From Botryosphaeria dothidea (Eukaryota; Ascomycota; Dothideomycetes; Botryosphaeriales; Botryosphaeriaceae): DNA of 64,000 nt. The stretch spans positions 2,666,001-2,730,000 of the forward strand of contig WWBZ02000033.1 in NCBI GenBank assembly GCA_011503125.2, read 5' to 3'. The stretch's first letter is position 1, and each line of letters starts with the position of its first letter. The position numbers and the translations under genes are program-made. Under the pieces are notes generated by a model that worked only from the letters and a program-made list of their open reading frames with translations, did no database searches and was not told the DNA's origin. Shown here one piece after another: positions 11,373 through 22,236 of this stretch.

Positions 11373-12492
11373 GAAAGGAGGGGCTGTGGTGTTGCTCAAG
11401 TACGGAGAGAAAGAGGCTGGTAAGTTGGCTGGCCCTTTTTTGTTGGTGACGTCTTGGCTTGCCTTCGATCGTGGGGAGCAAGCTTTGAAATGTTCATCGG
11501 CATTTTCTCCGACCCAGGTATACTCCTGCAGTTTTCGGATGTTTCTGGTCTGCTTCCGACTTATTCTCTTCCTCTGATGGTCAAGAAAAATGGTGCTGCT
11601 CCTTTTGTCTACCCTTTCGAAGATCCCAAGGCTGTGATGGGCGGTGCATCGTTCTTGGTCCTCTTGGTCTTGTCACAACAGTTTCGCCGTCCGCGTCATC
11701 GCCAATGCCCATCTTTTCTTCGCTACAAGGCGTTCCAACCTGGGGCGTCTAGATCCCTCACATTCGCGACATTCCTTTTGTTGATTGGCTGTGGACGATC
11801 CGTCGCCTAAAGGGAAAGCGCTATCAAAGTTTCGGAGACACGAAAGTCAAGGGAAATACAAGGCGCCAGGTGGATACAGCCCTCCGTCTCAAGTCCAGAA
11901 ATTCCGGAGGAGCTATGGGGCCCCAGGAAATACTGGGGAAGAATCTCCGCTCGTTCCTTCCGGCAGTTTCCGATTTAATCCAAGTCGTCGCGCCGTTCTT
12001 TCGTGGCCCTCAGAGGCCGGTTTCTCCTTTCCACGCGATTTATTGCAACAAGCCACCTGGGAATTTCATTTCCCTTTCCGGAGACGCGGCCGCTCCGACG
12101 CGGGCCCGAGAAAGTTTCGAGGGAGAAGCTTTGCGGGAGGCTGTGATCATTTACGTGGGCTCTCAGCCGCTGCCGGCTTGGTGAAGAGTCAGGAAGTTCT
12201 GGGCTCCAGCCCGCCAAGAAAGGATACCAAGAGACCAGCGCGCAGCCATCGGTACCATTCGGCTTCTTGGCGGCACTCATTTGCGGAAAGCAGGACCTGC
12301 GATTGCGTGCGCGATTGAGGCAATAAGTTCCGACGTCTTCGCTCTGCGTTTGACGATGTCTTGTTGGTGTTTGATGCTCCGGCGCGCTTGAGCGATTTAA
12401 TAAAGCACGAAGCCGCGCACCTCACCATCAGTTCGCTTTTTGGATTCTTTCACTCCCTTTCCAATACTTCCAAGCAATTATATTTATTCAAC
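11373..12492. other. Intergenic, 1.1 kb
   Basis: Several open frames on both strands (for example 11785-12318) have no recognisable family, overlap each other, and change composition mid-way. I treat the stretch as non-coding. The last 100 bases are the leader of the FNT gene. Confidence 0.5.
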
Positions 12493-13641
12493 ATGAGTTT
12501 CAATTCGTACTCGCCAGCCCAGGCCATCGAGATGGTTTCGAGGGCGGGCGTGAAGAAGGGCAATATGCGCCCGGAAAAGATATTCCTGTCAGCGTTTAGC
12601 GCCGGCTGCTTCTTATCGTTTGCTGCAGCATCTTGCTTGGTTGCGAACACTTCTCCATGGGTAAACATAGATTCGACTCTGCTGAAGATGTGTTGGAAGT
12701 GCTAAATGGTTTCGTAGCTTCAGGAGAATGCACCGGGTGTTGCGCGGCTTCTGGGTGCTCTCGTCTTCCCTTATGGGTGAGTACACTGATAAGCTGATAG
12801 CGAAGACGCATGCTCACAGTAATCAGGTTGGTCCTCATCGTCCTTACCGGAACGGACCTGTGCACCGGTAGTTTCATGGTAGGCAGAGATCATCCTGATG
12901 CTGGAGTTGAGACATCTCTCCCATGTGAAGCTCATACTTTCATCACAGTACACTACCGTCGCCGTTCTTCACCGTCGCCTCTCCCCGCCCCGCATGCTAC
13001 TACACTGGCTTATCTCTTTTCTCGGCAACCTGGCCGGTGCGCTCTTCATGGTCTGCGTCATCTTCGGCCCCGGCGGCGTCTTTTCTACCGAGCCCTTCAA
13101 GGAGGAAGCCATCCTCTTCGCGACCAAGAAGCAGATCAAGCCCATGTGGCACGAGATCTTCCTGCGCGCCATCGGCTGCAACTGGCTCGTCTGCCTCGCC
13201 TGCTACCTGGGCATGCAAGGCCGCGATCTCGCGTCCAAGGTCATCGGCATCTGGTGGCCCGTCTTCGCCTTCGTCTCGCTTGGCTTCGATCACGTCGCTG
13301 CCAACATGTTCTTCATCCCGCTTGGCCTGTGGCTGGAGACACCGAAGCTGACCATCGGCCTGTATGCCTGGAAGGGCATTGTGCCGGCGTTGCTCGGTAA
13401 CATCCTCGGCGGTGCGCTGTTCTGCGGCACGTTGTTGTGGTTCATGTACCTGCAGGGACAAGCGGATGTCGAAGTTGATGGCGAGAAGTTCCACGGCTAC
13501 CATCACCACGGTGATCATTCCGATGAGGAAAAGGGCCAGCCGCTATCGAGGAGGGACAGACTCAGCTTGTTGCGACAGTCCGCAAAGGTGGAGTCCACGT
13601 CGAGTCTTGTGCCCGGGTCGGGACATCACGATCGAGTTTAA
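12493..13641 (+). CDS. nitA: Formate/nitrite transporter (FNT family)
   Basis: Exons 12493..12660, 12718..12776, 12827..12878 and 12949..13641 give 323 aa. Splicing yields the continuous family sequence ...NTSPW-LQENAPGVARLLGALVFPYG-LVLIVLTGTDLCTGSFM-YTTVAVLHRR. FNT proteins are pentamers of six-helix channels passing formate, nitrite or related monovalent anions. Visible features are the N-terminal YSPAQAIEMVSRAG amphipathic segment, the GTDLCTGSFM signature in TM2, and GFDHVAANMFFIP, containing the central pore His and the VANM motif. The tail after TM6 is His-rich (HGYHHHGDH) and then Ser/Arg-rich and cytosolic. This resembles the Aspergillus nidulans nitrite transporter NitA in length and architecture. 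No nitrate or nitrite reductase gene is adjacent, so the substrate is inferred from family only. Confidence 0.9.
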
Positions 13642-13946
13642 ACAAGTATGGCACCGCAGAGCTACCGTTTCTAAGTTAGTGGGCAAAAGCATAGAGGTCA
13701 GATAGATTCATTATAGACGAGGCGCTGGTGGAGTACACGACATGAATGCATATGAAAGATACATAAATCCGCGGGCATGCATGTGGAAGCAGAGCAGATT
13801 AAGAGAATTGAGGCATCCAGTCCCACTTTTCATCATCGTCCCTCCCTCCAACTACATCCATCGATCTCTCTCTCTCCCTTCTTCGTGCAGCCGCTCAAGA
13901 GTCTGTCAGAGCTTCAAGCATTTTAGCAGTCACGCCGCGGCGCCAA
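13642..13946. other. Convergent 3' flanks
   Basis: Short stretch between convergent genes; it holds only presumed terminators and a CT-rich run near 13865-13890. Confidence 0.4.
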
Positions 13947-14423
13947 TCAGTTCAACACAGTAACGTTGTTTGACAACGCCGTACAGTTGATCGGCAGGCC
14001 AATTGGCGGCGGAGTTCCTCCCATCATCGCGATGCTGCTGTAGTTGTACCTCGGGCTCATCATCATGATCTGCCCCATGGTAGTGCCGTACTCCTCAGCG
14101 AGATCCTTGTACACCCCGAACATGAACGAGTACGGTTGGATGCCGCACTGGCTCGGGCTGCACTGCGGGACCTTGAGGAACTGGTCGACCTCCAGGAGCG
14201 TCGTGGCCGTCTCGCCCGACTTGGCGTACGCCATGAGCGAGTCGACCGTGATGTTGAGCCGGCGCGCCACGATCTCGTACGTATCGCCGTTGACCGTGTA
14301 GTACAGGCGCGGCCCGCCGTAGATGCAGGTCCGCGTTACATTCTGTCGGGGCAGGATGCATGTTTCGTTGTCCGGCTCACAGACTTCCGGCGCGATCAGG
14401 ATCTGCTGGCCGACGTTGGGCAT
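13947..14423 (-). CDS. LysM-domain protein, 3' part only (5' exon not found)
   Basis: An open frame of 158 codons. It starts inside the end of one LysM repeat (MPNVGQQILIAP, the usual 'VGQ.I.IP' ending). It then has CEPDNETC, a second LysM-like repeat RLYYTVNGDTYEIVARRLNITVDSLMA, and a Cys-containing tail with several N-glycosylation sites (NVT, NIT, NYS, NCT, NVT). LysM modules bind chitin or other GlcNAc polymers, and secreted fungal LysM proteins can act as effectors or wall proteins. There is no signal peptide from this ATG. The frame upstream stays open for about nine codons with possible AG acceptors, so a first exon carrying the signal and the start of LysM1 is expected, but I could not find a convincing one. 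Either a gene with an unplaced exon or a 5'-truncated copy. Confidence 0.55.
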   Translation of the reverse strand: MPNVGQQILIAPEVCEPDNETCILPRQNVTRTCIYGGPRLYYTVNGDTYEIVARRLNITVDSLMAYAKSGETATTLLEVDQFLKVPQCSPSQCGIQPYSFMFGVYKDLAEEYGTTMGQIMMMSPRYNYSSIAMMGGTPPPIGLPINCTALSNNVTVLN

Positions 14424-15323
14424 AATCTCATTCCGTTCTACCTCTTCTTCATATCAATGTTCCACTACTTCAATCTCTTTTACACCGCCGGCTAATCTGC
14501 GTTCGGTATAGAGACACCTTATCTTGGTAGATTGTCACATTTTGACCCTGTCATTAGTGCTTCCCTAGATTCAACTCAACTTCTGCACCGGCCCCTTATC
14601 CTACCTTTTGTATTTCCGGGTCATTCCGCAGCATTTTTCTGCCCGTAGCATTTAGCAGTGCGGACAGGCTACAAAATGCTCGAAACAAGTAATTACGTTG
14701 GGGTCCCAAAAATTAGATTATGGTAAATGAGATTGTGGATTTGGATCACCTTTAGTGGAGTAGCTTTTAGACTAGAACATAACATTACTATCTGCTTTTC
14801 TATCATTGAACAACATCTTATCCCGTTGATCAGTCTCGACGCCTTAGCAGTAAATCTTAGCCTTGCGTGTCATGCAGATCCTCCTAGCATGAACCTTGCA
14901 GACACATGTGATCTTATGCACCTATACAAATTTAGCAAATCAAGAACACGCCATACAAGCTCCTTACACCCACGCGGTCGAGATCATAGTGTAGACACTC
15001 GCACAAACTCAGTCATAAGATGAAGTGTATTGCATTTTTCGTAGCAGAAGTAGAATTTGATTCTTTTTCAACGCCTTCCAGTCTATTTAGCCGTCCCTCA
15101 TGCAGATGCAAGTTCCTACCTCGAGGGCTATGAGAAGTGATTTTTAAAAGCCATAGTTAATACATGAGTGCCGAAATTGTATGTCCGTACAGTGTCGTTA
15201 GAAAGCTTGCATGCGAGCGAGTGACGGTGTGAGGCCTCTGTGTTGCAAAATTTCCTCGTTGATGCACAAGTAAACCGTGATCGAGTCATAAGCGCCTGTT
15301 CGTGTGGATTCAGGTTCGGGTGC
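14424..15323. other. AT-richer intergenic stretch
   Basis: About 0.9 kb with clearly lower GC than the flanking genes and no supported ORF. It would contain the missing 5' end of the LysM gene, if there is one. Confidence 0.4.
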
Positions 15324-16856
15324 TTAGAGAGGTAGCGCCAACGCCTTGATGTTAACGGAAGTGGGCTGGCCGCGCATCAGTTCCGACATGACCTTTCCAG
15401 TGCCGAGGGATTGAGAAATTCCTTAACTCCAGTCAGTAATGCGACATCAAGTTCTTGATCTAACAGCCTTACCCCACGCGCCGTGGCCAGCAGCGACGAA
15501 AACACCGCCATCACTGCCACCCAGAGTCTGGATACCGATCTTCTGGTCAGGAACTCGAGAGATGATCGGCCTACCGCTGGATGTGACGGGGCGGAAGCAC
15601 TGCGCCAAAGTTAGTATCGAATCTCTGAACACGTGAAGAGTTGCACTGACAAGTCCTTCCCTCAGCATCTCCAAGTCGTTCTGCTTATCCGCTACACCGC
15701 ACAACGTAGCTGCAACATCTTTCAGCTGCTTCATGGCTTCATCCTTGACCTTCACATCTGACGCAACATCTGGTAGGGCAATCTGAGTAGTGTTAAGACC
15801 AGCGATGTAGATTTCTCCATCGAGTCTGCTGAAAAGTTCGGGCGAGAAGCCTAGCGTGTCTGTTGCGAATATCGCGTGGCAGCCCTTCTCTTCATGGAGC
15901 GGAGTCCATCGAGGCGAGCGGAGGAGGAGAGAGTGACCCGCGAGAGGCGAGATGGGTATCCGAACGTTCGCGCGAGGAAACAATGTGGCGAAGACCTTGG
16001 GTGTCCAAGCACCGGCGGTGACGACAAGACGTGCGCAAGGAACTACTTGAGATCAGCATTTGTAAATTTGAAGCGTTAGGGAAAGTATGTTATTCTCTTA
16101 CTTTCAATTTCCATGTCAGTCTCAGTGGCGACGCGCACTGCGCTTAGCAGCCCCTTCTCGTCCCGTGAGACGCCCACCGCCTTTGCCGGGTGGTGAAGCT
16201 GTACACCCTTGTCGCGGCACTGGTTCAGGAGGAATCTGCACAAGCGCTTGGGATCTCTGCTGGCAATCAGCGTCTGCCCGCGTTAACCAGCCGGTGACCG
16301 ACTCACATCTGGGCAGTGCTCTTATCCTGGCTAATCACCTCGAGACTGCTGCCAGCCTTCAGCGTCAACCACGCAGGACCCTCGCCTTCACTGAAATGGT
16401 CTTGACCACCAGCTGCTTGGGCGCGACTGGTGCCATTGCGCAGCCAGTCCTCTCCGCTGCCCAACACGGCATCTTCGTTGTTGTCGGGGTCCTGACTGAG
16501 AGAGGTGCCGGTACTTAGGCAATAGCCCCATTGCTTCCTGCCGTTGTGATTCTCTGCGAGCTCCTTGTGAAGGCGGAAGGACAGCGCGCCCAGCGGCGCG
16601 ACGGATGGCGCGTACCCTGGCTGAGCATTAGCTTTCGCGCCACTCGATGACTGAAAAACATTGGGGGTTGTGGCGCACAGTCAGCAGCAAGGAAGCCGCC
16701 GGCGAGGCCCGAGGCAGAGCAGAATAGCTCGGCGGCGGACTCGACAATGTGTATCTGGTGCGGATCTACGTCGGGAGCATGGGCGAGGTAGTAGGCGGTC
16801 GAGAGGCCGATGATGCCGGCGCCGAGGATGACGGTCTGCGTCGGGGGTGTGGCCAT
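15324..16856 (-). CDS. FAD-dependent oxidoreductase (D-amino-acid oxidase-like fold, Tda3-like)
   Basis: Six exons on the minus strand: 16856..16679, 16616..16307, 16256..16102, 16042..15651, 15599..15473 and 15421..15324, giving 419 aa. Every junction keeps frame with GT-AG ends. The first restores GGFLAADWYAPSVAPLGALSFRLHKELAE; the others give STAQIDPKRLC, EIEIPCARLVVTAGAWTP, LREGLCFRPVTSSGRP and HGAWGISQSLGTGKVM. The N-terminus is the Rossmann FAD-binding motif (TVILGAGIIGLSTAYYLA, then a basic-free acidic end IVES), and the C-terminal GHGAWGISQS..GK is the second FAD contact of the DAO superfamily. Closest remembered match is the fungal Tda3/YHR009C type, a putative FAD oxidoreductase linked to endosome-trans-Golgi traffic. 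Substrate unknown. It shares a 462-base divergent promoter with the SDR gene at 17319. Confidence 0.88.
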
Positions 16857-17318
16857 TGTGCGGCGGGGAGGGCTGGATCTTGGATCTGCGGATGGGAGGA
16901 GGACGGCCGTTGCATCGGCCAGCTCGCAGTGGGTTTATGTAAGAGGGCTCGTGGCATCGTGGTGCGGCTGCTTCAATTAAGCAGATATCATACGATCAGT
17001 CCCAGCGGCGGGCGTTGTGAAAGGCGCCAAACCCCACAGCCCATGACGTCCGCCCGCCCATTTGTGCTGCACCCCTCGCACCCTCGCGGTGCCTGCCCCG
17101 TGCCGTACCCAGCGCCGGGCGATCCACAGCAAGCGTCACCGCAAAAGAGCGGGTCCGCCGGGACGGTTCTCTCTTTTTTTCGAGCGCTGCCGTCGCAAGG
17201 CGGGGCTGGATCTCTTTTTTCTCGTGCTCCCGTGCCCGCCTGCCCAGCCCGCACCGCTCCCCAACTCGTCGCCCCAGGCCGCCTCACCTCCGCCTAAGCA
17301 TTTCCGTCGAACCACCCA
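16857..17318. promoter_or_regulatory. Divergent promoter between FAD oxidoreductase and SDR genes
   Basis: 462 bases separate the two start codons. It holds C/T-rich leaders on both sides and no TATA box. I see no supported ORF. Confidence 0.5.
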
Positions 17319-18271
17319 ATGTCTGCCGCGGGAAAAGTCATCATTGTCACCGGCGCCTCTCGGGGTACGCCGTCGGCCCTCCCTCCTGTCTCGCGGGGCC
17401 GCTCCCGTTAGGAATATAGGTACTGACGCATCTCGGCCCGCACCAACAGGCATCGGGCTCGCCATTAGCCACTTCCTGCTGCAGCGCCAATGCAGGCTCG
17501 TCGTTGTCGCCCGAAGCAAGGAGCCACTCGAGCGGCTGCGTGCAGACTACCCGGAGCAGGTGCAGCTCCTGTCAGGAGACCTGGCCGACTTTTCTATCGG
17601 AAAAAAGGCCGCCGATCTTGCTACAGCCACCTGGGACCGCCTGGACGGGCTCGTCGTGAACCACGGCGTCCTCGAGCCAGTGAAGAAGATCTGCGATACC
17701 GACGCCGAAGAGTGGAGAGCTGCGTTTGATGTCAACGTCTTCTCCGGCGTGGCCCTGGTACCCTTCTGTCGTGTGCCCGTCAGAACTGCCCTATCTGACC
17801 AATCGTGTAGATAAAAGCTGCCTTGCCCGCCCTGCGCGCTTCCAAGGGCCGCGTCGTGCTCGTATCATCAGGCGCCGCCGCTCATTCCTATGCAGCATGG
17901 GGCGTCTACGGCGCCTCCAAGGCTGTCCTCAATCACATGGCCGAGACACTGGCAGTGGAGGAGCCCGATGTCACGACCGTGTCTATTCGCCCGGGCACTG
18001 TTGACACGGCCATGCAAGACAACATCAGAGCAACTCATCACAGACAAATGGACCCCAAAGATGCGGAAAAGTTCCTCGGCCTGAAGCCAAATGGTAAATT
18101 GCTACGTCCTGATCAACCAGGCAATGTCATGGCCAGATTGGTTCTGGATGCTCCTAAAGAGCTGAATGGAAAATTCCTAAAGTATGTGGGCCCACACTCC
18201 GCCTCGCACTGTACTAACGTAGATGCTGCAGCTGGAATGACCAGGAGCTTTCGGCGTTCCAGGACTCATGA
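17319..18271 (+). CDS. Short-chain dehydrogenase/reductase (Irc24/YIR035C-like)
   Basis: Exons 17319..17364, 17450..17757, 17811..18181 and 18232..18271 give 254 aa. The first junction rebuilds TGASRGIGLAI (NAD(P)-binding TGxxxGIG). Then come the NHG motif in VVNHGVLEPVKKI, the catalytic Ser in VLVSSGAAA, YxxxK in YGASKAVLNH, and PGTVDTAMQ. The tiny last exon supplies NWNDQELSAFQDS after a TACTAAC branch, matching family C-termini. The sequence follows yeast Irc24/YIR035C (benzil reductase type), so it is a classical NADP(H)-dependent carbonyl reductase of the cytosol; the natural substrate is unknown. VVVAR after beta-2 suggests NADPH preference. The divergent FAD oxidoreductase could be co-expressed with it (inference). 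Confidence 0.9.
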
Positions 18272-19656
18272 TTCGCCCGGTTAGGTAGCGCTCATTTTGA
18301 ATCTTCCTATTTTAAGCGTTAGCCAAGACACTCTGCAAATAGGTTGAATAGAACAGTAGAAATATGTTCATTATCAGGCGAAAGATGAAAAGGCTCGACA
18401 CGACTCTCAACATGGGGCTTTGATACCCTCTGTCTTAGCATGGAATGTGATCTTTTGTCATCACATGAAGGGGAGGAACCAAGGAGACGCTACACAAACG
18501 TACCATGATTGATTATGACGTTAGAATAAGCTCCTACAGACACTCCGGTTACACGGGTCAGTCACCACCATTTGCACCAAATCAGCGAATTCACCTCGGC
18601 AGACGACTCAGTCGGCCGTCAGTCAAGATATGATCGTCACAGAATATCGGGATTTGGTAGCACTCTTTGATACTTGATCATCACTCGAGGTGTGGGGTGA
18701 CGCGGCTGATGTGGGAGATCGAAGAATACCAACCTGCAGCATGCTCGCTAATGCTGGATATGCGGTGCTATGTGCCAGGATTAGATGATGCGGGCCGTTG
18801 TGCAGTTGATCGTACGATCAAGCGGGGTGGCGCCATATGCTTGATGATCCCGCCGGAGAATCATGCGGATGCGGCCTGACAGTCGCCCGCTCTGGGGATC
18901 CCGCAGTGTGGGAGACTCCGTGCGCTCGCTCCGACCAAACTCGCATGTCTAGTCAGATCCTGAGACAGCTGCCTTTGGTGCCCCTGCATAAGTCGCACCG
19001 CCATTTGTGCAGACCGGTCGCCGACCGGCATGTGCGCCACACCTGAACAGATACTACATCGACCGACGCGCCATTTGCATGAGAACAGGTCGTCTCAGAG
19101 CACCCAGCGCGGGATTGCTTTACACCGCCAGCGGCTGGATCGAGATTTTGCTTCGCAGTCTCTGGCCTACTCCATCTACGGCAACGTTAGTCTACGTTCG
19201 CATCTCCAGTTTGGAAAAAGAAGCTGGGGTTGGTTCTTCTCAGAAAGTCCGTTTGGCTAGGACAGGTAATCACCACAGTAGGGTCTGATAGGGGCGACAC
19301 GAATGTTCATCTTCGGAATGAGTGGATGAGAGGGAGAAGAGAGTGGCTTACCATACTACTAGATGCTGCGAGGGTGGTGTGCAGCAGAATTTTGCGGCTC
19401 AAGAAGTTGGTGATGGAAGCGAGAGAGAAAAAGTTTCGAGACTCTTTGAGCAGCTCTCGGAAGAAGAGCTTCGCCGAGGACCGGTGCACGGGACTCCGGA
19501 GCCGAGCTAGGATGAAGCGTCAGCTCTGTTCCAACATTTAAAGAATGCCAATGGTGACCGCGACAATGTTTTGTGCGCGCAGACCCGATCGCGATCCTCA
19601 GCCCACCTCACTGTCCTCAACTGCAACTGCAGCTAGATACTCTGCGCGAGCGAGCC
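18272..19656. other. Intergenic, 1.4 kb
   Basis: No supported gene. Small ORFs at 18667-19288 and around 19322-19541 have no family and poor codon bias. Confidence 0.45.
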
Positions 19657-20378
19657 ATGTCGGACCGCGAGTTTGGAGGTGCGTCGCAACAAAGCAGGCT
19701 GCCGCCGAACGCGCCTGCGCCAGTTGAACGGGAGAACAACACGCTGACCCGGAGGCAGGCAACGATGAGCTCTCGCTCCCGAAAGGTATGCGATTCCTTC
19801 CACGATTCTCCGCGACCCGCGCGCGCATACCGCCCCCTTCCCTACGCGTTTGTCATCTCGCCAGACTCAAGGAGGGGGATGCTGAACACCCCGCGCCAAC
19901 CTCATTTTTTCGAGTCGCGCTGACCGGAGACAAAGCAACTGTCCAGAAGATTATCAACGAGATCCTCGCAAATGACCCCGGAGTCACCTTCGCGAAAGAG
20001 ACGCGAGATCTCTTGATTGAGTGTTGCGTCGAGTTTATCACCATGATCTCCTCCGAGGCCAACGACATCGCCGAGAAAGAGGCAAAGAAGACGATCGCTT
20101 GCGAGCACGTCAAGGCCGCGCTGGAAGACTTTGGCTTCGGCAACTACGTGGATGATATCATGCAAGTCGCGGCGGATCAGCGAAAGCAGCAAATGGTGGG
20201 TGCCCAAGCCTTGCCGCCCTCCATGCAAGGCGCGCTAACGCCAGATTTCTAGAACCGTGAGAAGAAACAAAGCAAGATCGAGCAGAGCGGTTTGAGTGAG
20301 GAGGAGTTGATCCGGCAGCAGCAAGAGCTCTTCCGGTCGGCTACCGACAAGTTCAACTCGGGACCGCATGAGTCGTAA
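19657..20378 (+). CDS. ncb2: Negative cofactor 2 beta subunit (Dr1), histone-fold transcription regulator
   Basis: Exons 19657..19678, 19759..19785, 19936..20195 and 20253..20378 give 144 aa. The first two exons are only 22 and 27 bases; joined they give MSDREFGGNDELSLPK-ATVQKIINEIL, the expected start of NC2-beta. The third intron ends in AAAG rather than a Py-AG. The protein is an H2B-like histone fold (DPGVTFAKETRDLLIECCVEFITMISSEANDIAEKEAKKTIACEHVKAALEDFGF) followed by the Dr1 tail with Gln-rich EEELIRQQQELF. It pairs with NC2-alpha, binds TBP on DNA and blocks TFIIA/TFIIB entry. Short, single-copy, nuclear. The structure is well supported because each exon restores conserved residues. 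Confidence 0.93.
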
Positions 20379-20823
20379 GAAGGCTACGAGGATATCTCTG
20401 GCGTTGCGGTTTGGCGTTCTGGCGTTGTAGGCAGCGGGATGGACGGAATTGCATGCAGGGACTGGGCAAGCGGGCAGACGATGTGCATCAGCATCTCCCT
20501 ATGACTACGAAAGCGATTCACTTCAAGAATAAAATAAAGCTTACAAGGGCAAGAGTATATATATATATAATATGCGCCTGGTTTGGTGCAATGCGATAGC
20601 TTGACCGTGAGCCGCAGGCGTCGCCCTAGGTGCTGCGGCCAGGGCGGCTGATGATGACGTTCCCCGAAGCGAGCGAGACCGCCGCGCCGCCAGAGGGCAA
20701 CGCCGCTCTCAGGCAGAGCTGCGCCAAACTCCACCAGCAGAACACCTTCACCACTCCCAACCTCACAACACCCAGCGAAACCCTCATTGCTACCGTCGCT
20801 GCTTATCAAAACCAACCGCAACC
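20379..20823. other. Intergenic with (TA)n run
   Basis: 445 bases between ncb2 and did2, including an alternating TA run at about 20556-20572. It may serve as 3' processing signal of ncb2 or as a TATA-like element of did2. Nothing coding. Confidence 0.4.
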
Positions 20824-21622
20824 ATGTCAGGCCTGGAGAAAGCGCTCTTCAACCTCAAGGCAGGCCACACCGACCCCCGCATGCACCCCGCGCTAACAGT
20901 GCTTGGGCTCGCAGTTCACCACAAAGCAGCTCAACCGACAAGCCGCGAAGGCCGGTAAAGATGAGCAGACCGAGAAGGCGAAGCTCGAGAAAGTATGGCC
21001 CCGATCTTGAAGGAGACAAACCCTTGTCGCAAACCCTCGACCGCACGTCGTAAGACTGACGCGCCCACGTCGCATAGGCTATGAAGCAAGGCCACAACGA
21101 CATCGCCAAGATCTACGCTCAGAACGCCATAAGGAAGCAGAATGAGAAGTTGAACCTGCTGCGCCTCGCCTCGCGCATCGACGCCGTCAGCAGCAGGGTA
21201 CAAACGGCGGTGACGATGCGCCAGGTCACGGGCAGCATGGCAAACGTTGTCAAGGGCATGGACTCGGCCATGAAGACCATGGACCTCGATAAGGTAGTCT
21301 CTGCACTTTTTCTATCTGCGTTTTTTGGGGCCCCTTCTGACGAAAATTTATCGCGTAGATATCAGCAGTCATGGACAAGTTCGAGACGCAGTTCGAGGAC
21401 CTGGACGTCGCGACCGCCTACTACGAGAACGCAACGTCATCCGCGACGGCCGTGGGCACGCCGCAGGAGGATGTCGACCGTCTGATGGCACAGGCGGCGG
21501 ACAAGGCAGGAGTCGAGCTGAACCAGGAACTCGAGGGCGCAACTCCGGCCAAGACGAAGATTGGCCCCACCGAGGAGATGGAAGACGGCCTCAACGAGCG
21601 GCTCAGGGCTCTCAGGAACTAA
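20824..21622 (+). CDS. did2: ESCRT-III-associated protein Did2/Vps46 (CHMP1)
   Basis: Exons 20824..20859, 20915..20992, 21078..21293 and 21359..21622 give 197 aa. Intron 1 begins with GC, not GT (AAG|GCAGGC ... GCTAAC ... GCAG); only this splice joins [12 protein letters not shown] to [15 protein letters not shown], the invariant start of CHMP1. The others are GT-AG. The protein is the usual charged helical ESCRT-III fold: basic N-terminal half ([35 protein letters not shown]), then acidic C-terminal helices, ending in the MIM1-type motif [12 protein letters not shown] that binds the Vps4 MIT domain. Did2 recruits and times Vps4 during multivesicular-body sorting on endosomes. Length and motifs are complete. 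Confidence 0.95.
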
Positions 21623-22236
21623 GCGTGAGATTTTGATACCTAGTCATCACGGGAAAGAAAGGGCAATGTGGGGAGTTTGGCGTTTTGACGGGCGTGAGTC
21701 TTCTCGGGTCTTTATCCAGCGGTAGGCATGAATGAGGACATGGGCAAAGAGATATGTTTCTGGTAGATGTGAACGGCTCGCGCATCGCTGATTTTTTGCG
21801 TAAATCGTTTCTGTTTCGTCTAAATGCTCTGATCACACATGGCTGACGCGAGGGCTGAAATGCTGGCCGCCTTCCAGCAGAGCTGGCCTACAGTTCCCGC
21901 TCGGCTTTGGCCGGTCTTGTTTTTATACATGGAGTTCTACTGGCGCCCTTCGGTAATTCCTCTGCTCTCCCGTCGTCTCCTTGATTTGGCATGCACGGCG
22001 CCATTATTCTCCAGCTAATACTTCTCGCTACCATTGCGGCCGCAACATGATTTTGACCCGACTCCTCGGAGGCAGACCCATCCTGGATCGCCTGCCATGA
22101 TGATGACGACAATGGTTCCTGCTGCAGAGAAAAAGATGTTTGCCTATCTAATGACTTCAGCCTCGATAGCTACGGTTCAGTGAGTTGGAGTCCTTCCCCA
22201 ACAACCAACTCCACCTCCAGAAGCACAAATCAATAA
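21623..22236. other. Intergenic
   Basis: did2 3' flank; nothing supported. Confidence 0.4.

Noticed and set aside
11785..12318. 177-codon plus-strand frame before the FNT gene
   Set aside because: Compositional, overlaps other frames, no homologue recognised; region has promoter-like features near its end.
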